Under the pieces are notes generated by a model. It saw only the letters and a program-made list of their open reading frames with translations, had not been told where the DNA came from and made no database searches. This document shows, in pieces, positions 9,357-19,763 of a DNA stretch of 64,000 nt (positions within the stretch are counted from its first letter, which is position 1; every line of letters starts with the position of its first letter). Made by a program: the position numbers and the translations under genes. Source of the stretch: Steroidobacteraceae bacterium. GTDB taxonomy: Bacteria > Pseudomonadota > Gammaproteobacteria > Steroidobacterales > Steroidobacteraceae. The DNA is taken from positions 1 through 64,000 of the forward strand of contig JALORP010000008.1 in NCBI GenBank assembly GCA_025458865.1, written 5' to 3'.

Positions 9357-9869
9357 TCACCCGCGCAGCGATCCGACCCATGAACCGAGGAGCGGCTTCA
9401 CGGCCGGCTCGGCGTAGCGCTCGATCCAGTTGGCCGCGTGCTCGGCGTAGACCATGAACTTCGAACTGCTCCACCAGTCCTCGCCCTGCATGTCGAGGCC
9501 GCGGCCCGCCAGCACGAAGACGCCGATGATCACCAGCGCCCTGACTAGGCCGAAGAGCGCGCCCATGAGGCGGTCCGTGGCGGCCAGCCCGCTCGAGCGC
9601 TGCAGCAGCCACGCCACGAAGCTGGCGAGGATGGACCCGGAAAAGACGATCGCGACCAGCAGGATGATGCGCCCGGCCCACTCGCGCAGCACCGGCGAGT
9701 CGAGCGCGCCCCCGAGGTAGGGGCCGAGAATGTGCGCGTAGTGCCAGGCCACCCACAGGCCGGCGAGCCACGCGAGCAGCAGGATCGCCTCGCGCAGGAA
9801 GCCACGGATGGCGCCGGCCGTCACCGAGAACAGCAGGATCGCGACGAAAAGGTAGTCGGCACCGTTCAT
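9357..9869 (-). CDS. cvpA: CvpA family inner-membrane protein
   Basis: Membrane protein of 170 residues linked to colicin V production and envelope homeostasis in E. coli. The start at ATG 9869 gives the typical [23 protein letters not shown] beginning. Four hydrophobic segments are visible (about residues 5-23, 27-47, 66-88 and 103-124), followed by a soluble tail. It lies between dedD and purF, as in Pseudomonas and Xanthomonas. The molecular function of CvpA is not established. Confidence 0.92.
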   Translation of the reverse strand: MNGADYLFVAILLFSVTAGAIRGFLREAILLLAWLAGLWVAWHYAHILGPYLGGALDSPVLREWAGRIILLVAIVFSGSILASFVAWLLQRSSGLAATDRLMGALFGLVRALVIIGVFVLAGRGLDMQGEDWWSSSKFMVYAEHAANWIERYAEPAVKPLLGSWVGSLRG

Positions 9870-9945
9870 GCGCAGGACACCCCGACGGCAGGCCGCGATT
9901 CTACCCGAACGCGGAAACGGGAACCGGTCGACCGCAAGCCCGGCA

Positions 9946-10569
9946 TCAGGGATGCCGCGCCACGTTGCCCTTGAACCCGTCCTTGTCGAGGCGCGCGGCG
10001 AGCGCATCGGCGCGTGCCCGGTCCTGCTCCGGCCCGACGCGGACGCGGTGCAGCACCTTGCCCTCGGCACGGTACTCGACGATGAAGGCCGGATAGCCAC
10101 GGCGTCGCAGGTCGGCCACGAGCTTGTCGGCCGCCCCGCGTGAGGAGAAGGCGCCCAGCTGCACGGCCCAGGCCGCGTTCGGATCCGGCGCGGGCGCGGC
10201 CGCTCGCGGCGCGGGCGGCGCGGGCGGCGGGGTGGCGCCAGGCGCGGTCGCGTCCGGTGCGGAGCGGGCCACCTCGGTCGGCGGAGACGACGCTGCGGGC
10301 GCCTCGGCGGGCGGCAGCCCCGTCGGCGCCGGCGGCACCGCTCCGGCCTCGGGTGCCGGACCCTGCGTGGGTGCGACCGGTTCGGGCACCAGCACGTCGT
10401 CGCGCGGGGGCGTGGGCGCGAGCTCGATTTCGAGGCTCTTCATGGCCGTCTCGCGCGACGCAGGCTCGGGCGGGGACTTGGGGCCGGTCAGGACCGCGGG
10501 CACGATGGCGACGACCGCGACCACGAGGATCACGGCGCCGACCAGACGTTCCTGGGTCGCTCTCTCCAT
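9946..10569 (-). CDS. dedD: SPOR-domain protein, DedD-like
   Basis: Bitopic inner-membrane division protein of 207 residues. A short cytoplasmic start (MERATQERLVG) leads into one membrane helix (VGAVILVVAVVAIVPAVL), then a long Pro/Ala-rich periplasmic linker. A C-terminal SPOR domain runs from AWAVQLGAFSSRGAADKLV to the end and should bind denuded septal peptidoglycan. ATG 10569 starts exactly at the family's usual N terminus. Position between folC and cvpA supports the dedD call. Confidence 0.9.
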   Translation of the reverse strand: MERATQERLVGAVILVVAVVAIVPAVLTGPKSPPEPASRETAMKSLEIELAPTPPRDDVLVPEPVAPTQGPAPEAGAVPPAPTGLPPAEAPAASSPPTEVARSAPDATAPGATPPPAPPAPRAAAPAPDPNAAWAVQLGAFSSRGAADKLVADLRRRGYPAFIVEYRAEGKVLHRVRVGPEQDRARADALAARLDKDGFKGNVARHP

Positions 10570-10646
10570 CGAATCGTGAACCCCGGGGCACGCGAGGGCC
10601 CGCCAGCACGCCCTCGGAGGGCCGGCATTGTACCTCGCGGCCGCGG

Positions 10647-11912
10647 TCAGGTCGGCAGGTCGAGCCACTCCAGCGCGGCGCCGACCGTCAGGAAGGAGCC
10701 GAAGACCAGAATGCGGTCGCCGGGCCCGGACCGCGCGAGCGTCGTCGCGCAGCCGGCGGCCACCGACGGCGCCTGGACGACGGAGCGCCCGACCGCCGCC
10801 TCGAGCCGGCCCGCCAGTTCGGCCTCGGGCAGCGCCCGGGGGCCGTCGAGGCGCACCGCGCACCAGTCGTCCACCGCGCCTGCCAGGGCGGCGCCGATGC
10901 CCGCCACGTCCTTGTCGCCCAGGACGCCGCACACGGCGCGGGTCAGGCCGGCGACCGGCCGCGCCAGGAGGCCTTCCCTGAGGACCCGCGCCGCGTCGGG
11001 ATTGTGGGCCACGTCGAGGACCCACTCCGGCTGGCCCTCCACGACCTGGAATCGCCCGGCCAGGCGCACCCGCTGCAGGCCGGTCCGTACCGCGTCGTCC
11101 GGCACCAGCAGCGCCGGCTCCGCAGCCTCCAGCACGGCGAGCGCCGTGGCGGCATTGCCGAGCTGCGCCGCGCCCGGGATGGCGGGCAGCGGCAGGTCCG
11201 AGCGGCGCGCGCGGGTCGAGACGTAATCCCAGCCGTCCGGACGCTCCACGAAGTCGAAGTCGGCCCCGAGGCGCCGCAGCCGCGCGCCGATGCGCGTGGC
11301 CGTCTCGCCGATCGAGTCCGGGGTCCGGCGGGAACCGTAGACGGCCACGCGCCCGGGCCTGAAGATCCCGGCTTTCTCGCGGCCGATGTGCTCGACGGTC
11401 GGGCCCAGCCAGTCCATGTGGTCGAGCCCGACCGACACAACCGCCGCCACGTCCGCATCCACCGCGTTGACGGCATCGAGGCGGCCGCCGAGCCCGACCT
11501 CGAGCACGGCGACGTCCACGCCCGCCCGCTCGAACGCGAGCAGCGCGGCCAGGGCGTTCCACTCGAAGAAGGTGAGGCTGGTCTCGCCGCGGGCGCGATC
11601 GATGCGGTCGAAGGCTTCCATCAGCGCCCCGTCCTCGACCTCCCCGCCGCCGATGCGGATGCGCTCGTTGTAGCGCCGCAGGTGGGGCGAGGTGAAGCAG
11701 CCCACGTCATAGCCGGCCGCGCGCAGAATCGCGTCGAGCATCGCGCAGACCGAGCCCTTGCCGTTGGTGCCGCCGACGGTGAGCACCTGCCGCGGACGCG
11801 CGGGCGCGAGCGCCGCGAGCACGGTCCTGACCCGGTCGAGGCCGAGGTCGATCGCCGATGGGTGCAGGCCCTGCTGCCAGTCCAGCCAGCCCTGCAGCGT
11901 GCTGAACCTCAC
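10647..11912 (-). CDS. folC: Dihydrofolate synthase / folylpolyglutamate synthase
   Basis: Mur-ligase-like ATPase of 421 residues that joins glutamate to dihydropteroate and extends the polyglutamate tail of folates. The P loop is [25 protein letters not shown] and the [12 protein letters not shown] segment are also characteristic. The GTG start at 11912 overlaps the accD stop (GTGA), which argues for coupled translation; the longer upstream frame is antisense to accD. Order accD-folC-dedD-cvpA-purF is conserved in Gammaproteobacteria. Confidence 0.95.
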   Translation of the reverse strand: MRFSTLQGWLDWQQGLHPSAIDLGLDRVRTVLAALAPARPRQVLTVGGTNGKGSVCAMLDAILRAAGYDVGCFTSPHLRRYNERIRIGGGEVEDGALMEAFDRIDRARGETSLTFFEWNALAALLAFERAGVDVAVLEVGLGGRLDAVNAVDADVAAVVSVGLDHMDWLGPTVEHIGREKAGIFRPGRVAVYGSRRTPDSIGETATRIGARLRRLGADFDFVERPDGWDYVSTRARRSDLPLPAIPGAAQLGNAATALAVLEAAEPALLVPDDAVRTGLQRVRLAGRFQVVEGQPEWVLDVAHNPDAARVLREGLLARPVAGLTRAVCGVLGDKDVAGIGAALAGAVDDWCAVRLDGPRALPEAELAGRLEAAVGRSVVQAPSVAAGCATTLARSGPGDRILVFGSFLTVGAALEWLDLPT

Positions 11913-12787
11913 TCCGCGGGCCGGTCCGCGGCGGCGGGGGATCGCCGCATCAGGATCGCGAGCAGCGACGCGATGCGATCGCGAAGGTCGCGGCGGTCCA
12001 CGATCATGTCGATGGCGCCGTGCTCCAGGAGGAACTCGCTGCGCTGGAAGCCCTCGGGCAGCGTCTCCCGAACCGTCTGCTGGATGACCCGGGGGCCCGC
12101 GAAGCCGATCAGCGCCTTCGGCTCGGCGATGTTGACGTCGCCCAGCATGGCCAGGCTCGCCGACACGCCGCCGGTGGTCGGGTCCGTCAGCACCGAGATG
12201 AAGGGCAGCCGTTCGCGGGCGAGGGCCGCGAGCGCCGCGCTGGTCTTGGCCATCTGCAGCAGCGACAGGAGGCCCTCCTGCATGCGCGCGCCGCCGCTCG
12301 CCGAGAAACACACGAAGGGCAGCCGGTGGCGCAGGCAGTGGTCCACGCCGCGCACGAAGCGCTCGCCGACCACCGATCCCATCGAGCCGCCGAGGAAGCT
12401 GAACTCGAAGGCGGCCGCCACGATCCCCTCGCCCTTCAGCTTGCCGGCCATGACGATGAGCGCGTCGCCCTCGCCCGTGGCCTTCTGGGCGGCGTTCAGG
12501 CGGTCGCGGTACTTCTTGGAGTCGCGGAACTTGAGCGGGTCCTCGGGCATCACCGCGGCGCCCAGTTCCTCCACGTCCTCCGGGTCGAGGAAGCTCAGCA
12601 GGCGGTCGCGCGCGCCGACCCGCATGTGGTGCGAGCACTTCGGGCAAACCTGCAGGTTGCGCTCGACTTCCGGCCGGTACAGCACGGAATCGCAGGTCGG
12701 GCACTTCATCCAGAGGCCTTCCGGCACCGAGCGCGTGCGGCGCTCGGTCTTGATGCGCGACGGGATGATCTTCTCGAACCAGGTCAT
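11909..12787 (-). CDS. accD: Acetyl-CoA carboxylase, carboxyltransferase beta subunit
   Basis: Carries the zinc ribbon and half of the carboxyltransferase active site that makes malonyl-CoA. 292 residues. The four zinc cysteines are seen in [10 protein letters not shown] and [22 protein letters not shown] and the [14 protein letters not shown] segment are typical of AccD. It lies between truA and folC; trpF, often found here in Pseudomonas, is absent. AccA, its partner, is not in the window. Confidence 0.96.
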   Translation of the reverse strand: MTWFEKIIPSRIKTERRTRSVPEGLWMKCPTCDSVLYRPEVERNLQVCPKCSHHMRVGARDRLLSFLDPEDVEELGAAVMPEDPLKFRDSKKYRDRLNAAQKATGEGDALIVMAGKLKGEGIVAAAFEFSFLGGSMGSVVGERFVRGVDHCLRHRLPFVCFSASGGARMQEGLLSLLQMAKTSAALAALARERLPFISVLTDPTTGGVSASLAMLGDVNIAEPKALIGFAGPRVIQQTVRETLPEGFQRSEFLLEHGAIDMIVDRRDLRDRIASLLAILMRRSPAAADRPAE

Positions 12788-12810
12788 TGGCGGAGCCTGT
12801 TAACGCGGGG

Positions 12811-13602
12811 TCATGCGCCCGCGATCATAGCCCATGGCGCCGGTTCCGCCACCGGAACCCCGGCATCGGCGGGATAGGCCACCCCCGCGAGGTACAGGCC
12901 GCCCGCATCGGCCGTGTGCCCGGCCGCGCGGCGGTCACGCGATTCCAGCACCTCGCGCACCCACCCCGCGGGGCGGTCGCCGCGGCCCACCGCGATCAGC
13001 GTGCCGGCGATGTTGCGCACCATGTGGTGCAGGAAGGCATTGGCGGTCACGCGCAGCGCGATGCTCTCCCCCCGCCGCGAAACCTCGATGCGCTCGATCC
13101 GCCGGAGCGGCGTCCGCGACTGGCACTCCGCCGCGCGGAAGGCCGAGAAGTCATGCTCGCCAACCAGCGCCTGTGCCGCCGCGTGCATCGCAACCTCGTC
13201 GAGCGGCTCGTGCACCCAGCACACGCGCCGTCGCAGGAGCGCCGGGCGGGACAGCCGGTTGTGGATCAGGTAGCGGTAGCTGCGGGACAGCGCCGCATAG
13301 CGCGCGTGGAAGCCGGGATCCACGGGCGAGGCCCACAGGATCGCGATGTCGCGGGGGAGCCTGGTGTTGGCGCCGAGAACCCAGCTGCGCGGGCTGCGTT
13401 CGGCGGACGTGTCGAAGTGGGCGACCTGCGCGAGGGCGTGCACGCCGGCATCGGTGCGGCCCGCGCAGGTCGCCTCGACCGGGTGATCGGCCACGAAGGC
13501 CAGCGCCCGCTCCACCTCGCCCTGCACGCTCGGCGCGCACGACTGGCGCTGCCAGCCCCGATAGCGGCTGCCGTCATACTCGATGCCGACGGCGATGCGC
13601 AC
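12811..13602 (-). CDS. truA: tRNA pseudouridine(38-40) synthase TruA
   Basis: Makes pseudouridine at positions 38-40 of many tRNAs. 263 residues. The start MRIAVGIEYDGSRYRGWQRQ, the catalytic aspartate in CAGRTDAGVHA and the late MVRNIAGTLIAVG block are diagnostic. It sits 45 bases downstream of fimV and 23 bases before accD on the same strand, the usual fimV-truA-accD order. Confidence 0.96.
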   Translation of the reverse strand: MRIAVGIEYDGSRYRGWQRQSCAPSVQGEVERALAFVADHPVEATCAGRTDAGVHALAQVAHFDTSAERSPRSWVLGANTRLPRDIAILWASPVDPGFHARYAALSRSYRYLIHNRLSRPALLRRRVCWVHEPLDEVAMHAAAQALVGEHDFSAFRAAECQSRTPLRRIERIEVSRRGESIALRVTANAFLHHMVRNIAGTLIAVGRGDRPAGWVREVLESRDRRAAGHTADAGGLYLAGVAYPADAGVPVAEPAPWAMIAGA

Positions 13603-13647
13603 GCCCTCCTCCCGCGGCTCGCGAACTGCGCCGCCGCGCGGCGCGCG

Positions 13648-16359
13648 TCAGGCGCCGGGCAGGCCGTCGATCAGGCGCTGCGCCTCCTGGCGCTGCGAGA
13701 CGCTGCCTTCCTTGAGCACCTCCTCGAGGATGCTGCGCGCGCCGTCCGGGTCGCCCATGTCCACGTACGCGCGGGCGAGGTCCAGCTTGGTCCCCACCTC
13801 GCTCATCGTGACCGGCTCGAGCTCGGACATGCCGGGCAACTCGTCGAACGGCATGCGCTCGGTCACGGACCGGTCGTCCGCGCGCGGGGGGAAGTCCGCG
13901 CCGACGTCCAGGTCCACGCCGGGTTCGTCGAGGGCAGCGGCCCGGCTCGACGGTGCCTCGGCGAGGTCGCCGAGGTCGAAGTCCATTCCGTCCGCGAGCG
14001 CCGGCAGCAGCTCCGTGTTCTGCGAGCTGGCCTCGCTGAGCTCCGGCAATTCCGCGGTGCCCAGGTCGAGGCCATCCCCGCCGCGCAGGCCTTCGCCCGC
14101 GCCGGCGACGAGGGTCACGTCGTCTTCGTCCGGGATCTCGGGCAGCGAGCCGAACTCCGCGAGATCGATGCCGAGGTCGTCCATCGCCATCTCGGCCGTC
14201 GAATCGCCCGAGGGCTGCACGAGGGTCTCGCCGGCGCGCTCGATCTTGGAGCGCAGCGTGTCGTCCTGGCCGAGGTCGAGGCGCGTGGCCTCGATCGTCG
14301 GCGCGTCGCTCGACAGGATCTCCACGGTCGGGACCTCGGCCGTGCCGTCGGCGCGCGGCATCTCGGCCGTCGGCATCTCCGTGTCGCTCAGGTCGAAGTC
14401 GATCGCCTCGTTCTCGCCGGTCTCGGCGCCGCCGCTCATGCCGGCGAGCGCCTGGCCCAGGTCGAGGTCCACTTCCTCGTCGCCCACCGGCGGGCCGAGC
14501 AGCTCGAGGTCCACGCGGCTCTCGCCGCCCTCGAGGTTGAGGTCGACGCCCGCCGCCGCGGCTGCGGCACGACCGGCGACGAACAGCGGGTCGGCCGGCG
14601 CGATCTGCCGGCCCATGATGACCACGCGGTCCCAGTCCGCGGCATCGGCAGGCGCGCGCTCCTTGTCGAACTGGCGGGCGGCATCCAGGAAGCGCTGCTT
14701 GTTGCCGGAGACGAAGTAGATCTCCAGCAGCTTCATCTTCAGGTCGCCGCGTCCCGGCTCGCGGCTCTGAGCCAGCTTGACGATGTCGGCCGCCTGGTCG
14801 TACAGGCCGTAGGCCATGTGGAAGTCGGCCTCGGCCAGCGGGTCGGCCTGGTCGAACTCGAGCGGAGCCTCGGCGCTCACGGTCTCGTCGGGACGAGGTG
14901 CCGGGCGCGCGGCCGCCGGCCGCGACAGCGGTGCCGGGCTCTCCTCGACCTGCATCGAGGACAGCGGCCGCTCGTCCGCCTCCGGCTCTTCGCCGAGCGC
15001 AAGCGCGCGCAGCCGGGCCGTCTCGGTCGGGATCGGTGCGCTCGGGGCCGGCTCGAAGCTGCGCAGCGCCTCGTCGAGGTCCTCCTCGCGCCGCCGGCGC
15101 ACGTAACCGTAGGCCAGGCCGCCGCCCAGCAGCAGCACGGCCGCGCCGAGCATGTAGGTCCAGTTGTCGGTCAGGCTGTCGACGAAGCTCGGCGACGGCG
15201 GCGGCACCTCGACGCGCGGGGGCTGCTCGGCCTCCGGTCGCGGCGGCGGCTCGACGGCTGGCGGCGGAGCAGCCGCACCCTCATCCCCGGCGGCCGGCGC
15301 TTCCGCTTCCGGCGCAGCGGCCTCCGGCGCGGGCGGCGCGGCCGTCCCGGGCGCGGCCGCCTCGGACGCACGCTCGCGCGCCAGGCGCGCCTGCAGCTCG
15401 GCCAGCTCGGCGTTCTTGAGCTCCAGCAGCCGCTGGGATTCGCCGATGTCGCGGGTCAGACCATCGATTCGCGCCTCCACCTCGCTCGCGCCGGCGTCCG
15501 CCGGCAGCGCCTCGACGGGCGCCTCCTCGGGCGTGACCAGCCTGAGCCGGGCGGGCGTCTCGGAGCCCGCGCCCGCCTGCCAGGCGCCCATCTGGCGGCC
15601 GATCTCGCTCGCGGCCTCCGCGGCACTGACCGACTGCAGCTCCTCGGGGCCCGGCACGCGCAACGTGGCGCCTGCCTTCAGGACGTTGATGTTTCCGGCG
15701 AAAGCCTCGGGGTTCGCGCGGAAGAGCGCGATCATCATGCGGTTCGTGGAGGCCTGGCCACCGTCGCCGAGGCGGGCCGCGATGCCGGACAGCGTATCCC
15801 CCGAGCGCACCTCGTAGGTGCCGCCAGGACCGACCGCCGCCGGCATCTGGGACTGGCCCGGGGCGTCCGGCGCCGGACGCGGCGCGGGTGCCGACGGCTG
15901 GGCCACCGCGGTTGCAGGCACGCGCGCCGCAGCCACCGGCGCCGGCGGGGCGGCGGGCTCGGCTGCGAACACCGGCGGGTCGAGCAGGACGGTGTACTCA
16001 CGCAGCAGGCGGCCGCGCGGCCAGTTCACCTCCACCAGGAAGGTGACGAAGGGCTCTGCGATCGGGGTGCTCGAGGAAACGATGAGCACGTTGCGCCCAT
16101 CTCGTCCCCGGCCCACGCTGAAGCGGACGGAGTCGAGGTAGGCGGGACGGTCGAGGCCGTAGCGCAGGAACAGGTCGCGCGAAGCGAGCTGTGCCGAGAG
16201 GCTGCCGAGCTCGTCGGCCGTCGGGGCCACGAGGTCGATTTCGGCCGAAAGGGGTTCGTTCAGCGAGGAATTCAGGCGGATGTCGCCCAGTCCCAGCGCC
16301 CATGCAGCCTGCGGCACAAGCAGCAGCGCCGACATGGCGGCGCGCAATTTCCAGCTCAT
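13648..16359 (-). CDS. fimV: FimV/HubP-type polar peptidoglycan-binding protein
   Basis: Inner-membrane protein of about 903 residues that organises the cell pole and type IV pilus or twitching functions in relatives. ATG 16359 follows a GGGAG ribosome site and gives a signal peptide (1-22). Then come the FimV N-terminal domain (about 23-130), a LysM domain (182-236, YEVRSGDTLSGIAARLG), a short coiled coil (292-332), a Pro/Ala-rich linker and one membrane helix (400-420). A very acidic cytoplasmic region with many Asp/Glu repeats follows, and a C-terminal TPR-like FimV motif ends the protein. The acidic region fits the family. It is likely to work with FimX-like signalling (24.5 kb), but that link is inference. 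Confidence 0.92.
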   Translation of the reverse strand: MSWKLRAAMSALLLVPQAAWALGLGDIRLNSSLNEPLSAEIDLVAPTADELGSLSAQLASRDLFLRYGLDRPAYLDSVRFSVGRGRDGRNVLIVSSSTPIAEPFVTFLVEVNWPRGRLLREYTVLLDPPVFAAEPAAPPAPVAAARVPATAVAQPSAPAPRPAPDAPGQSQMPAAVGPGGTYEVRSGDTLSGIAARLGDGGQASTNRMMIALFRANPEAFAGNINVLKAGATLRVPGPEELQSVSAAEAASEIGRQMGAWQAGAGSETPARLRLVTPEEAPVEALPADAGASEVEARIDGLTRDIGESQRLLELKNAELAELQARLARERASEAAAPGTAAPPAPEAAAPEAEAPAAGDEGAAAPPPAVEPPPRPEAEQPPRVEVPPPSPSFVDSLTDNWTYMLGAAVLLLGGGLAYGYVRRRREEDLDEALRSFEPAPSAPIPTETARLRALALGEEPEADERPLSSMQVEESPAPLSRPAAARPAPRPDETVSAEAPLEFDQADPLAEADFHMAYGLYDQAADIVKLAQSREPGRGDLKMKLLEIYFVSGNKQRFLDAARQFDKERAPADAADWDRVVIMGRQIAPADPLFVAGRAAAAAAGVDLNLEGGESRVDLELLGPPVGDEEVDLDLGQALAGMSGGAETGENEAIDFDLSDTEMPTAEMPRADGTAEVPTVEILSSDAPTIEATRLDLGQDDTLRSKIERAGETLVQPSGDSTAEMAMDDLGIDLAEFGSLPEIPDEDDVTLVAGAGEGLRGGDGLDLGTAELPELSEASSQNTELLPALADGMDFDLGDLAEAPSSRAAALDEPGVDLDVGADFPPRADDRSVTERMPFDELPGMSELEPVTMSEVGTKLDLARAYVDMGDPDGARSILEEVLKEGSVSQRQEAQRLIDGLPGA

Positions 16360-16460
16360 CTTGACTCCCAAGCGGCCGTCCCCATTGCCAGAAGCATCGG
16401 CTCCGGCGGCCGAAATCGGTGTGAAATCAATCACAAGTCGCGGATCGCTCGGACTATAGC

Positions 16461-17642
16461 TTACACGCGCGATTTACCAAAATCTGGATGCCCGTCACGC
16501 TCTGCGGGCAGGCCGCGCAACCCCAGGACGGCCACCAGCGTCGCGAGCGCGGCCGCGGCGGCCGCGACATAAAAGGCCATGGACGGCCCGAAGCGCTCCC
16601 AGGTCCAGCCGGCGACGAGCGCCCCCACCGTGCCCCCGAGCCCGAAGCCGATGCTGCTGTGCAGCGCCTGCGCGCGCGCGGCCGCCCCGGACGGAAACAG
16701 CCGACGGGCCACCTCGACCGCGCAGAGGTGAAAGAGGCCGAAGCTCGCCATGTGACCGGCCTGGGCGACCAGCATCACGGCCAGCTGACCAGGGAACGCG
16801 GCGATCAGCAGCCAGCGCAACGTGGTCGCCGCGACGGCCGCCACCACCAGGCCCTGCAGGCTGAAGCGCGCCAGCAGCTGCCGGCCCAGGAGGAACACGG
16901 CGATCTCGGCGGCCACCGCCCAGGCCCACAGCAGCCCGATCGCCAGCCGCGAGTAACCGTGCTGCCCGAGGTACAGCGACAGGAAGCTGTAGTAGGCGCC
17001 GTGGCTCAGCAGCATCAGGAACGACACCAGCAGGAACGCGAGCACGCGCCGGTCCCGCAGGGCCGGGCCGAGCGGCGCCGCCTCGCGGCGCGGGCCGCCT
17101 CCGGCGCCGGCGCCGAGGCCGGCCAGCGCGAGCCAGGTGCAGCCGATGAGCGCCGCGAGCAGCCAGGGCATCGCCACGAGCCGCTCGCCGGTGAGCGCGG
17201 CGCCGGCGGCGACGGAGGTCGCGATGAACCCCACCGAGCCCCACAGCCTGAGCGAGCCGTAGCGCCCCGACTCGGCGCCGAGCGCTTCCAGCACGTGCGC
17301 GTCGTAGACGGACACGATGCCGTTCCACAGCGCGCTGTACAGCGCGAGCACCAGGGCGACCGCGACGAGCGACTCGAGCCAGGGGAACGCGAGCGCGCAG
17401 GCGAGGCACGACGCGGCGGCCATGCGCAGCAGCGCGAGCGGCCGGCCCGAGGTGTCGGCCCAATGGGCGTAGGCGGGAGCGCCGACGATGCGCAGCGCCG
17501 CGAACACGCTCATCAGGATCCCGATCTGCAGCGCGTCGAAGCCGCGCGCGTCGAGGTAGACCGGCCAGTACGGGACGAACAGGCCGAGCGCGGCGAAATA
17601 CCAGAAGAAACCGGCCGCGAGCCTCGCGCGGGATGCGGCCAA
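16461..17642 (-). CDS. MFS permease, MFS_1-like / HcaT family
   Basis: Twelve-helix major facilitator transporter of 393 residues in the inner membrane. The N terminus (FFWYFAALGLFVPYWPVYLDARGFDALQIG) resembles the HcaT/nucleoside-permease-like branch. The only reasonable start is TTG 17642, one base after the aroC stop, so it is probably coupled to aroC. Homologues occupy the same place after aroC in Pseudomonas. The substrate cannot be read from sequence. Confidence 0.85.
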   Translation of the reverse strand: MAASRARLAAGFFWYFAALGLFVPYWPVYLDARGFDALQIGILMSVFAALRIVGAPAYAHWADTSGRPLALLRMAAASCLACALAFPWLESLVAVALVLALYSALWNGIVSVYDAHVLEALGAESGRYGSLRLWGSVGFIATSVAAGAALTGERLVAMPWLLAALIGCTWLALAGLGAGAGGGPRREAAPLGPALRDRRVLAFLLVSFLMLLSHGAYYSFLSLYLGQHGYSRLAIGLLWAWAVAAEIAVFLLGRQLLARFSLQGLVVAAVAATTLRWLLIAAFPGQLAVMLVAQAGHMASFGLFHLCAVEVARRLFPSGAAARAQALHSSIGFGLGGTVGALVAGWTWERFGPSMAFYVAAAAAALATLVAVLGLRGLPAERDGHPDFGKSRV

Positions 17643-17643
17643 G

Positions 17644-18741
17644 TCAGCGCGGGCGGGTGATGTCCGGCGTGGGCGAGGTCACGCCGGCGCACTGCGCGCG
17701 GTGGCGCAGCGCATGATCCATCAGCACGAGCAGCACCATCGCCTCGACGATGGGCACGGCGCGCAGGCCGACGCAGGGATCGTGGCGCCCGGTGGTGACG
17801 ACCTCGACCGGGTTCCCGGCCACGTCGATGGTCCAGCCGGGCACCTGGATGCTGGAGGTGGGCTTGAGCGACACGTGCACGACGAGGTCCTGCCCCGTGG
17901 TGATGCCGCCGAGCGTGCCGCCCGCGTGGTTGGAGCGGAATCCGCCCGGCGTCAGCTCGTCCCGATGCTCGCTGCCGAGCTGCGCCGCCACCGCCACGCC
18001 GTCGCCGATCTCGACCGCCTTTGCCGCGTTGATGCCCATCAGGGCGTGCGCGAGATCCGCGTCGATCCGGTCGAACATCGGCTCGCCCAGCCCCGGCGGG
18101 ACGTTCCGGGCGACGGCGGTGACGCGGGCGCCGACCGAGTCGCCCTTGCGGCGCAGGTCCCACATGTAGGCCTCGAGTTCAGCCAGCCGCGCGGGGTCGG
18201 GGCTGAAGAAGGGGTTGCCGTCGGCGCCGTCCGGATCCACCGGCGCGAGGTCGAGCGGCCCCATCTTCGACAGCCAGCCCCGCACCGCGATGCCGAACTG
18301 CTCGCGCAGGTACTTCCGCGCGATGGCCGCGGCCGCGACGGTCGCCACGGTGATGCGCGCCGAGGAACGCCCGCCGCCGCGGTAGTCGCGGAAGCCGTAC
18401 TTCTGCTGGTAGGCGTAGTCGGCGTGCCCGGGCCGGAAGCGGTCCTTGATCTTGTCGTAGTCGCGCGAGCGCTGGTCGGTGTTCTCGATCACGAGGCCGA
18501 TCGCGGCGCCGGTGGTCCGGCCCTCGAAGACGCCCGACAGCAGCCGCACGCGGTCCTCCTCGCGCCGCTGGCTGGTGAAGTGCGAGGTGCCCGTGCGGCG
18601 GCGGTCCACGTCCGCCTGCAGGTCGGCCTCGAAGATCTCGAGCCCCGGCGGGCAGCCGTCCACGATCGCCCCGAGCGCGGGCCCGTGGCTCTCGCCGAAG
18701 GTCGTGACGGTGAACAGCGTTCCGAGGGTATTGCCTGACAC
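17644..18741 (-). CDS. aroC: Chorismate synthase
   Basis: Last step of the shikimate pathway; converts EPSP to chorismate with reduced FMN. About 365 residues. The GTG start at 18741 is preceded by AGGA and gives [20 protein letters not shown], the classic AroC N terminus. [15 protein letters not shown], the GGRSSARI block and [16 protein letters not shown] complete the signature. It lies 8 bases after prmB and directly before the permease, the Pseudomonas order. Confidence 0.97.
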   Translation of the reverse strand: MSGNTLGTLFTVTTFGESHGPALGAIVDGCPPGLEIFEADLQADVDRRRTGTSHFTSQRREEDRVRLLSGVFEGRTTGAAIGLVIENTDQRSRDYDKIKDRFRPGHADYAYQQKYGFRDYRGGGRSSARITVATVAAAAIARKYLREQFGIAVRGWLSKMGPLDLAPVDPDGADGNPFFSPDPARLAELEAYMWDLRRKGDSVGARVTAVARNVPPGLGEPMFDRIDADLAHALMGINAAKAVEIGDGVAVAAQLGSEHRDELTPGGFRSNHAGGTLGGITTGQDLVVHVSLKPTSSIQVPGWTIDVAGNPVEVVTTGRHDPCVGLRAVPIVEAMVLLVLMDHALRHRAQCAGVTSPTPDITRPR

Positions 18742-18749
18742 GGGGGTTC

Positions 18750-19673
18750 CTATTGAGGGCGCGACGCGAGGCCAAGCGCGCGGCGGTGCGTCCTGACCTG
18801 TCCGGCGGTGAGCAGCAGCACCCCGCCCCCGCCGCGCTCGAACTCGAGCCATGTGAACGGCACTGTCGGCCAGCGGCGCTCGACCGCGGGCTGCGAGTCG
18901 CCGACCTCGACCACGAGGATTCCGTCGCCGGCGAGATGCCCGGCGGCGCCGTCCAGGATGCGTGCCACCACTTCGAGTCCATCGTGTCCGGCGGCGAGGC
19001 CCAGCCTGGGCTCGCGGCGGTACTCCGCCGGCAGCCGGTCCACCTCGCGCACGGGCACGTAGGGCGGGTTGCTCACGATGATATCGTAGCGCGCATCGCC
19101 GAGGCCGCCGTAGACGTCCGACAGCACGGGCCGGACGCGATGCTCGAGCCGGTGGCGGCGGATGTTGCGCGTCGCCACCTCGAGCGCGCGGTGCGACACG
19201 TCCGCAGCATCCACCCGCGCCGAGGGAAAGGCCCGCGCGCAGGCGATGGCGATGCAGCCCGAGCCCGTGCCGATGTCCACCACCCTTCGAACCGCCTCCG
19301 GCCGCACCCAGGGCTCGAAGCGCCGCTCGCACAGCTCGGCGATCGGCGAGCGCGGCACCAGCACGTCGGGCGTCACCTCGATCTCGAGGCCCGCGAACCA
19401 CGTGAGGCCCGTGAGGTAGGCGAAGGGCACGCGCTCGCGGATGCGCCGCTCGACGAGGCGCCGCGCGCGGGCGAGCCCCGCGGCGTCCACGGCCCACCCG
19501 TAGGCCGCGGGCGCCGCCGAGTGCGGGATGCCGAGCGCATGGAACACCAGCGCGGCGGCCTCGTCCAGCGGGTTGTCGGTGCCGTGGCCGTAGGCGAGCG
19601 GCGCCGCGGCGAGGCGCAGCGCGGCCTGCTCGACCACCTCGCCGACGTGCGTCGGTTCCCGACCCTGTGCCAC
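18750..19673 (-). CDS. prmB: Ribosomal protein L3 glutamine methyltransferase
   Basis: SAM-dependent N5-glutamine methyltransferase of 307 residues. The SAM loop is [16 protein letters not shown] and the substrate motif is [12 protein letters not shown], with the N-terminal helical domain typical of PrmB/HemK. The [19 protein letters not shown] segment and location next to aroC favour PrmB over PrmC. GTG 19673 is the family-consistent start. Divergent from sco. Confidence 0.93.
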   Translation of the reverse strand: MAQGREPTHVGEVVEQAALRLAAAPLAYGHGTDNPLDEAAALVFHALGIPHSAAPAAYGWAVDAAGLARARRLVERRIRERVPFAYLTGLTWFAGLEIEVTPDVLVPRSPIAELCERRFEPWVRPEAVRRVVDIGTGSGCIAIACARAFPSARVDAADVSHRALEVATRNIRRHRLEHRVRPVLSDVYGGLGDARYDIIVSNPPYVPVREVDRLPAEYRREPRLGLAAGHDGLEVVARILDGAAGHLAGDGILVVEVGDSQPAVERRWPTVPFTWLEFERGGGGVLLLTAGQVRTHRRALGLASRPQ

Positions 19674-19747
19674 CGGCCACTTCCTCTCGACAGCCGCGGA
19701 CGCGGCACGGCGATTCTAGCGGCTGAGCCGGCGCGGCTGTCGGCCCT

Positions 19748-19763
19748 GTGGGATAATTAAAAA
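19748..19763 (+). promoter_or_regulatory. Extended -10 promoter candidate for sco, possibly leaderless
   Basis: TGgGATAAT at 19749-19757 matches an extended -10 element and sits directly before ATG 19764. The start point expected about 7 bases downstream falls on the ATG itself. No ribosome binding site is visible. No good -35 is seen, as is allowed for extended -10 promoters. Confidence 0.4.

Noticed and set aside
12788-12810. A hidden trpF between truA and accD, expected from Pseudomonas order
   Set aside because: The gap is only 23 bases; trpF is simply not here.
12787-16572. A 1261-codon open frame antisense to truA and fimV
   Set aside because: Shadow frame; the fimV signal peptide, LysM and membrane helix on the other strand explain the region.
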